Source: a virus
Length of the DNA stretch: 44,901 bases
Reading direction: 5' to 3' (one strand)
IMG/VR virus record: IMGVR_UViG_3300027759_000148
Location: 1-44,901 of that record
The position numbers and the translations under genes were made by a program. Numbering within the stretch: position 1 is the first letter of the stretch; the number at the start of each line of letters is the position of its first letter. Shown piece after piece: positions 42,501 through 44,901 of the stretch. The notes beneath the pieces were generated by a model, which worked only from the letters and a program-made list of their open reading frames with translations, had not been told where the DNA came from and made no database searches.

Positions 42501-43720
42501 ATGATGCGTTTGATCTTAGAAGGGCAAGTGATAATCCATTAGTTGAAAATCAATCTAATAAAAAAAATTGGGATAAATCAAATAAAGTTGTTGGATTTAA
42601 TATAGACATTAGTAATCAAAATCAACAAATATTTAAAAACTTCAGTGTTGGTCAAGACGTTGGTAAACCTACAGCGGAATCTTTGGAGATGTTAAATCAA
42701 ATGGCAAACCAAAGTAGAAACAGAAGTACTGGATCACAAAACGTATCCTTATATAATCTATATAGAAATAGAAGTTACGAATGTTCTGTAGATATGTTGG
42801 GTAATGCACTTATTCAACCGATGATGTATTTTAATGTGAGAAACATACCTATGTTCTCAGGACCATATATGATTACATCGGTAACCCATCAAATTAGTGA
42901 CGGTGAATTTAGTACAACTTTTAAAGGTACAAGACAACCTTTTTATAGTTTACCTAAAATTGATAGTTTTATACAATCCTTAAGTTTAAATATAATTTCT
43001 AAATTACAAGAAGAAGTAAAGGCAAATGAAGAAAAAATAAAATCTTCAAGCGAAAATGTTATTTTCCAAAAAAATAATGTAGTTTCAAATGTAACTGGTA
43101 CTGATACAATAACTAAAAATCAAGATTGTTCGGATAAAATTTATAATGGTTATGTTGGATATACACCATTAGATAATCCAACTATGACACAAATTTCATA
43201 TAAGGACTTTAGAAAATTACTTGATGATAGGATTGTTGCAAATGGAACCCCTAAAACAACCACTTCAAATGGGGTAACAAAACCTACGGATAATTTTACT
43301 AATTTATCGGTTTATTTATTTTCATTTATATACTTGGATTCGGCATCATCAAGTGGGATGAAAGCGTATGAAAATAATTATAGTACAATTAATTTAACTG
43401 AGGCTTATGGCGGATCTCAATTTGCGTCGTCGGTGAATAAAAAATATTTTTGTTTATCAAGAGGGACAAATTTGAATATCCCAATAGTTTCATTTGTTTC
43501 TAATGAAAAATTTATTGACTTTGCAATTTCTAAATTTAAAGATAGGTTGTCTTTAATTAATAATAATGTTCCTTATGAACAAGACATTGTTAAATTATAT
43601 GTGACTAAGTATCCTAACGTACAACCTGATAATGTTTATACCGAAATGACCGAACAAGATAAAAATACATTACAGAATAAGGCAAAACAGGCAATAAATT
43701 TATATAAATCATTAAATTAA
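36578..43720 (+). CDS. 2380-aa baseplate/hub-like protein
   Basis: Domains in order: residues about 130-260 hold a baseplate domain (ITDIQVAIDTSFLPTVTVQL, DIKGRALFEGGNNSPYSAFF, LTLKGYYGKA). A long helical-rich middle part follows. Residues about 1136-1269 are two tandem copies of a beta-domain with LNGTCSIVGTTLDV and GTTGGIGKYVVDISQ. Thr/Pro-rich linkers lie near 1645-1664 and 1750. At about 2075-2126, ALIQPMMYFNVRNIPMFSGP with YMITSVTHQI and FSTTFKGTRQ resembles the hub domain of gp27/gpD-type proteins. The last about 120 residues (2204-2321), with SSGMKAYENNYSTINLTEAY and KKYFCLSRGTN, resemble glucosaminidase or lysozyme-like domains but I see no clear catalytic Glu. Its size far exceeds T4 hub proteins. 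Confidence 0.65.
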   Translation: MVDKGENILVEFDYDNITLIDPNKIVDSEGKVSDRLVKHENLVFYANLECSVLPRTKLALGSALNDSVRTVSVGKINFLNPGNKTFMDNRYTDEITGKGSVQGQGVNQPKLNAVQNPNKSDDFYLTQSMYSNGTPGAVDNGLLGITDIQVAIDTSFLPTVTVQLTDIKGRALFEGGNNSPYSAFFQLPYPMFYLTLKGYYGKAVRLPLMLQSFTSTFDNTSGNFKITLKFFGYKYTVMSYVNWGAMMAVPHMYNNFVSTTQVSTNTTTGSNLDAVSQKPVSRGYQKMKELYSEYKSKGLIDDDFPEITVTQLKARLDRFIKNILEKFTKENLGSITELDNFQTQLTEFQKKVFFYGDSWFETYMDKTTSYSLKDTKEVVYTYKKEYSDLNKQAEAETKLAGIFTEYQKLFESNSVAGKNGSYTAGGKTTKSEVPINATVEKCYAKINPLTDIDFAKTYEERTGKPAKTQTELDTFITVNSIVPGTKFFVFEGTDHFIDITEKAAKESSTLRRQIEEKITENLNEQLSNKDTGVGFKPSIRNVLAVFFAQGEAFIRLMDDVHSKSWDLRENKYRRQAIFGSNSTAMSVDVKSSTQNNEPIYPWPQVIKETLGDDKQEKFEIVYPGDKSIATMTKAYIPEIWPEVEFVEEFIKGYTDRVPKKPDYGDETNVVTRPNRLSLNALDFPVTNEVFQNKEEIKFFYEIYERIMINTYYSKLNRQSGYDASIFMVEAEDEKINILKSLGNDNPFLIQKLKQYLIDQNNFLTFLRHISNQGEGESWQKFIRGEFTINYLKNKTNVPFELFNQEILTNERSQPNVSLTDESKIIDYIGNQTSNNEFDFSDMYPITNLNWCNTYLADGKSIENVNLAYNTKDVLSYNTTHKTICNFNNDDTNEKKRPITNFNYKSDVFSQNIDDTTTINFKTFYNNRKIEEQFTTEGNLNYFNYDGYLTETQTTSILNTPYFINAIQNGVYNFRYKPNDLSSYKQAAYLFLNSLPLASLREKYRSYNEPNDLSYILSTIKKFGAVHKLPYAWVVKYGSIWHRYKTWNDTGVDMLDEVWKDFDYLSNYDPVTSASTKVYSLNIEGFQNNIVLEDTVSATPSLITYNSTTMNTGFFPKLYDDMNVFLQGLQLFSEATQLNGTCSIVGTTLDVYTINDNNLGAGQVIAGPNVEVNTTIVSQINGTTGGIGKYVVDISQNVSILNGTCDINGTTMDVLTFSGGTLSIGQIISGPTLALGTKIVSQVSGTTGGVGQYNIDISQTLTGENFSVVTPNNFYVTNSTTGGYSQTEIQSLINDGKMVMTTNQDGKIIGTSGFDPSDNNRSLKVTPWSTIVKTTEGDKYFVMPSFGYTKNQTSDECFKNNKMKVEVSSNPAVFNGSVRLFWGSPNYGYFDNTKISKPNPDSYLKEILNDKKTQQNFSLNGDNTKYDKISEMFTTFDTEILDYFEQEFLNFSRSIYDYKTLVPSDKDVETESERSYKNFQLLMRELLVVEKPSTLNSEGMIKSVIEKQKTTFQGILTNFLEYNVVLKMGNPSMFDRRTFLTFSTKFLIDPVSYQGYNQGTTGSLPSNGGTITLAQSKTANPETWKTLEKYVGFSEIPELVYSDNGSYITDFFIDLNVQFTEKNIQDFAPLIMLYATQKLNNFEVPTNNVGIPNPVPTPVPSPQTPGDLLTITTLKDTKTISVYKFGPQKYGVYKDTNGTILYTGLPVSASLYPLNTPIINAIIISQYTAGLSSTPTDPQYIVSTVNITSSQVTTTTTTLPIVQNLGNNVDGIKFYGLMDEYLDKSETYLKNVISNLMTGVRAGLPNITIEGDKGNKSQLEGEQTRVEMWETFKAFNDTWVAGGDFKTKTLFEDVLLFDRASRDVGQKVYVDIFKIKDLIEGSLYKNNMLDIISTILTENNFTYFPLPAYANFYNAQDAEKNPVPRSEGSTEFANSFWGTFLNVDYRNTSPKFLCYYANKPSQYVDMKDNVDYRFRDDAFDLRRASDNPLVENQSNKKNWDKSNKVVGFNIDISNQNQQIFKNFSVGQDVGKPTAESLEMLNQMANQSRNRSTGSQNVSLYNLYRNRSYECSVDMLGNALIQPMMYFNVRNIPMFSGPYMITSVTHQISDGEFSTTFKGTRQPFYSLPKIDSFIQSLSLNIISKLQEEVKANEEKIKSSSENVIFQKNNVVSNVTGTDTITKNQDCSDKIYNGYVGYTPLDNPTMTQISYKDFRKLLDDRIVANGTPKTTTSNGVTKPTDNFTNLSVYLFSFIYLDSASSSGMKAYENNYSTINLTEAYGGSQFASSVNKKYFCLSRGTNLNIPIVSFVSNEKFIDFAISKFKDRLSLINNNVPYEQDIVKLYVTKYPNVQPDNVYTEMTEQDKNTLQNKAKQAINLYKSLN
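39985..40380 (+). repeat. Two tandem copies of a beta-domain in the hub-like gene
   Basis: The pattern LNGTC-x-I-x-GTT-x-DV ... G-x-x-I-x-GP ... T-x-IVSQ-x-x-GTTGG-x-G-x-Y-x-x-DISQ appears twice, about 64 residues apart (starts near 39985 and 40177). I recall this motif as a module of phage surface proteins. Confidence 0.65.
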
Positions 43721-43738
43721 TTTTATTGAATAACCAGA

Positions 43739-43745
43739 TATTTAT
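43739..43745 (+). promoter_or_regulatory. TATTTAT promoter-like motif, upstream of 43759 gene
   Basis: AGATATTTATAAATAAAACT lies 13 nt before the ATG at 43759 and matches the neck-gene site on the other strand almost exactly. Confidence 0.6.
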
Positions 43746-43758
43746 AAATAAAACTATT

Positions 43759-43983
43759 ATGAACACAAAATTAATATTAGACAACTACTTGGGTAAAAAC
43801 ACAAGAGTGTCAGAGAAAGATAAAGGTAATGGGTACAAAGAAGTTTGTGACCTAGATACGGGGGATTGTTACACACTTAGAATAAAAGACGGATTAATTG
43901 AACGAGTTGATAATACTATGAATACGTTTAAAAAAATTCAAGTCGAAACTAAAACAGGAATAAAACAATTATTAAACGGATAA
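43759..43983 (+). CDS. Small protein (unrecognised)
   Basis: A 74-aa protein starting MNTKLILDNYLGKNTRVSEK. The longer frame from 43726 would begin before the promoter motif and is rejected. A CDLDTGDCYTLRIKDG hairpin in the middle and a basic C-terminus (KKIQVETKTGIKQLLNG) are visible. It lies 2 nt before the Pro-rich gene and shares its promoter. It resembles no family I know. Confidence 0.55.
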   Translation: MNTKLILDNYLGKNTRVSEKDKGNGYKEVCDLDTGDCYTLRIKDGLIERVDNTMNTFKKIQVETKTGIKQLLNG

Positions 43984-43985
43984 CC

Positions 43986-44663
43986 ATGGCAATAGATCAA
44001 AAAATATTAAACGAAATAAGTAGATTTAATTCTATTAACAAATACATAATGGAACAAGCCGATCCTTCTTTGGATCCTGCTTTGGCACCACCCGCTGATC
44101 CTGCTTTGGCACCACCCGCTGATCCTGCTTTGGCACCACCTGTCGATCCTGCTTTGGCACCACCCGCTGATCCTAATGCGGTTGTACCACCACCACCGGC
44201 AGCACCTATTGATGTTGCAACCGATCCTGAAGTTGAGGAACTTGGTGATGATGGTGAAGAAGAAGGTAACAAAGAAGAATTAGATGTTACTGATCTTGTT
44301 ACAAGTCAAAAAAATATGGAACAAAAACAAGAAGAATATTTTGATAATTTATTTGCACAATTAAAAACTCTTGAGGAAAAATTAGGTGAAATGGATGGTT
44401 TGGTAACGACCATAAATAACTTAGAGGCTAAGTTTGATAAATTTAGACCTAAAACACCACAAGAAAAATTAGAATTGAGAAGTTTAGATTCAGGACCATT
44501 TAACCAAAAATTATCAGATTTCTTTGAAGATAAAGAAGATGATATGGTAAAATCAGGTAAAAATGAATATGTTTTAACAACTGACGATGCTAATAATTAC
44601 TCTACAAATGATATTGAAACATCATTTAACAATTACGACGACGAAGACACAAATATGATGTAA
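43986..44663 (+). CDS. Pro-rich and coiled-coil protein, possibly internal head or core protein
   Basis: A 225-aa acidic protein. Residues 1-25 (AIDQKILNEISRFNSINKYI, then MEQ) form a leader helix with an I-x-E site. Residues about 30-70 are four 8-residue repeats DPALAPPA. A Glu-rich segment is followed by a heptad coiled coil at about 105-150 (FDNLFAQLKTLEEKLGEMDG...INNLEAKFDKF) and an acidic C-terminus. T4 core and internal proteins are acidic or helical, with leaders cleaved by the prohead protease after L/I-x-E; that match is suggestive only. It could instead be a scaffolding-type protein. A terminator follows. Confidence 0.5.
   Translation: MAIDQKILNEISRFNSINKYIMEQADPSLDPALAPPADPALAPPADPALAPPVDPALAPPADPNAVVPPPPAAPIDVATDPEVEELGDDGEEEGNKEELDVTDLVTSQKNMEQKQEEYFDNLFAQLKTLEEKLGEMDGLVTTINNLEAKFDKFRPKTPQEKLELRSLDSGPFNQKLSDFFEDKEDDMVKSGKNEYVLTTDDANNYSTNDIETSFNNYDDEDTNMM
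44073..44168 (+). repeat. Four tandem 24-nt repeats (DPALAPPA)
   Basis: Four copies of gatcctgctttggcaccac with following CC and GCT/GTC in direct tandem, differing at only a few positions, encode a Pro/Ala-rich linker. Such arrays change copy number easily. Confidence 0.85.
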
Positions 44664-44666
44664 CAC

Positions 44667-44707
44667 TTTTGAAGGGGGACACCAGTGTCTCCCTCAAAAT
44701 TTTTTTA
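44667..44707 (+). terminator. Intrinsic terminator after 43986-44663 gene
   Basis: A long stem pairs TTTTGAAGGGGGACAC with GTGTCTCCCTCAAAA (one bulge and G-U) around a short CA loop and is followed by seven T. Confidence 0.85.
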
Positions 44708-44775
44708 AATACCTTATTGACTACCCTACTTATTATAACTATATTTTCTACGTAAACCTTTAATTAATATATACA

Positions 44776-44901
44776 ATGGCGACAAACAATGTTTTAGATG
44801 CAGTTTTGGCTCAGTATGAGAGTTCAAAACAAAGTGGTTCTTCTTCCACTTCAAAATTCACACAAGAAGAAAGAATGAAAAAGTATTTCGCAGCAATCCT
44901 T
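44776..44901 (+). CDS. Possible gp32-like single-stranded DNA-binding protein, N-terminus (runs off right edge)
   Basis: Only the first 42 codons are present: MATNNVLDAVLAQYESSKQS, then a Ser-rich stretch and FTQEERMKKYFAAIL. The K-K-Y-F-x-x-x-L segment after a flexible Ser/Thr N-terminus is how gp32-type proteins of T4-like phages start in my memory, where it is followed by a zinc/OB fold. gp32 coats single-stranded DNA in replication and recombination, which would fit the polymerase and helicase genes here. With so little sequence the call is tentative. No TATTTAT motif lies upstream. Confidence 0.4.
   Translation, partial: MATNNVLDAVLAQYESSKQSGSSSTSKFTQEERMKKYFAAIL

Noticed and set aside
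43997-44272. Minus-strand Gly/Ala/Ser-rich frame of 91 aa
   Set aside because: Shadow of the Pro-rich 24-nt repeats of the plus-strand gene.

Overview
The window looks like part of the genome of a large, AT-rich contractile-tailed phage (T4-like structural core). The host is probably a member of the Bacteroidota. That guess rests on the lack of Shine-Dalgarno sequences, A-rich leaders, and a DUF2827-type glycosyltransferase and a membrane protein that I associate with that phylum. TAA, TAG and TGA all serve as stops, so the code is standard. I see no tRNA, rRNA or CRISPR array. All homology calls are from memory of family motifs; no search was run.

Layout. (1) 1-367, minus: a ribbon-helix-helix (RHH) gene overlapping an HNH endonuclease that runs off the left edge. 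(2) 419-10456, plus: virion-surface genes, namely a Thr/Pro-linker protein, small proteins, an 1148-aa coiled-coil fibre, a SET-domain protein and two leucine-rich-repeat (LRR) adhesins; the fibre, SET and both LRR genes are each followed by a hairpin terminator. (3) 10522-12293, minus: a glycosyltransferase and a J-domain protein, divergent from two small membrane proteins (12374-12948). (4) 12953-13236: a decayed, internally deleted copy of the 419-1705 gene. (5) 13350-16133: family B DNA polymerase, followed by a second RHH-HNH cassette. (6) 16946-21331, minus: an unknown protein, a gp13-like neck protein, a metallopeptidase fused to a superoxide dismutase, and an SNF2-type helicase. (7) 21390-43720, plus: the tail module in near-T4 order: neck/completion proteins, a gp15-like protein split by a frameshift, sheath, HAD hydrolase, tube, gp26/gp51-like protein with an overlapping downstream frame, tape measure, giant baseplate protein with an OmpA-like domain, gp53-like wedge and a 2380-aa hub-like protein. 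(8) 43759-44901: two small or internal-type proteins and the start of what may be a gp32-like ssDNA-binding protein.

How it works together. Most genes serve building a contractile tail and its adhesins; polymerase, helicase and putative SSB serve replication and recombination. A short sequence, TATTTAT followed by an A-rich stretch, recurs 5 to about 60 nt upstream of about 19 genes on both strands and probably is the phage-specific promoter. The most unusual items are the zincin-superoxide dismutase fusion, the twin RHH-HNH cassettes with identical 20-nt gene overlaps, the OmpA-like domain inside a baseplate protein, and two places where the reading frame must shift or restart inside tail genes.
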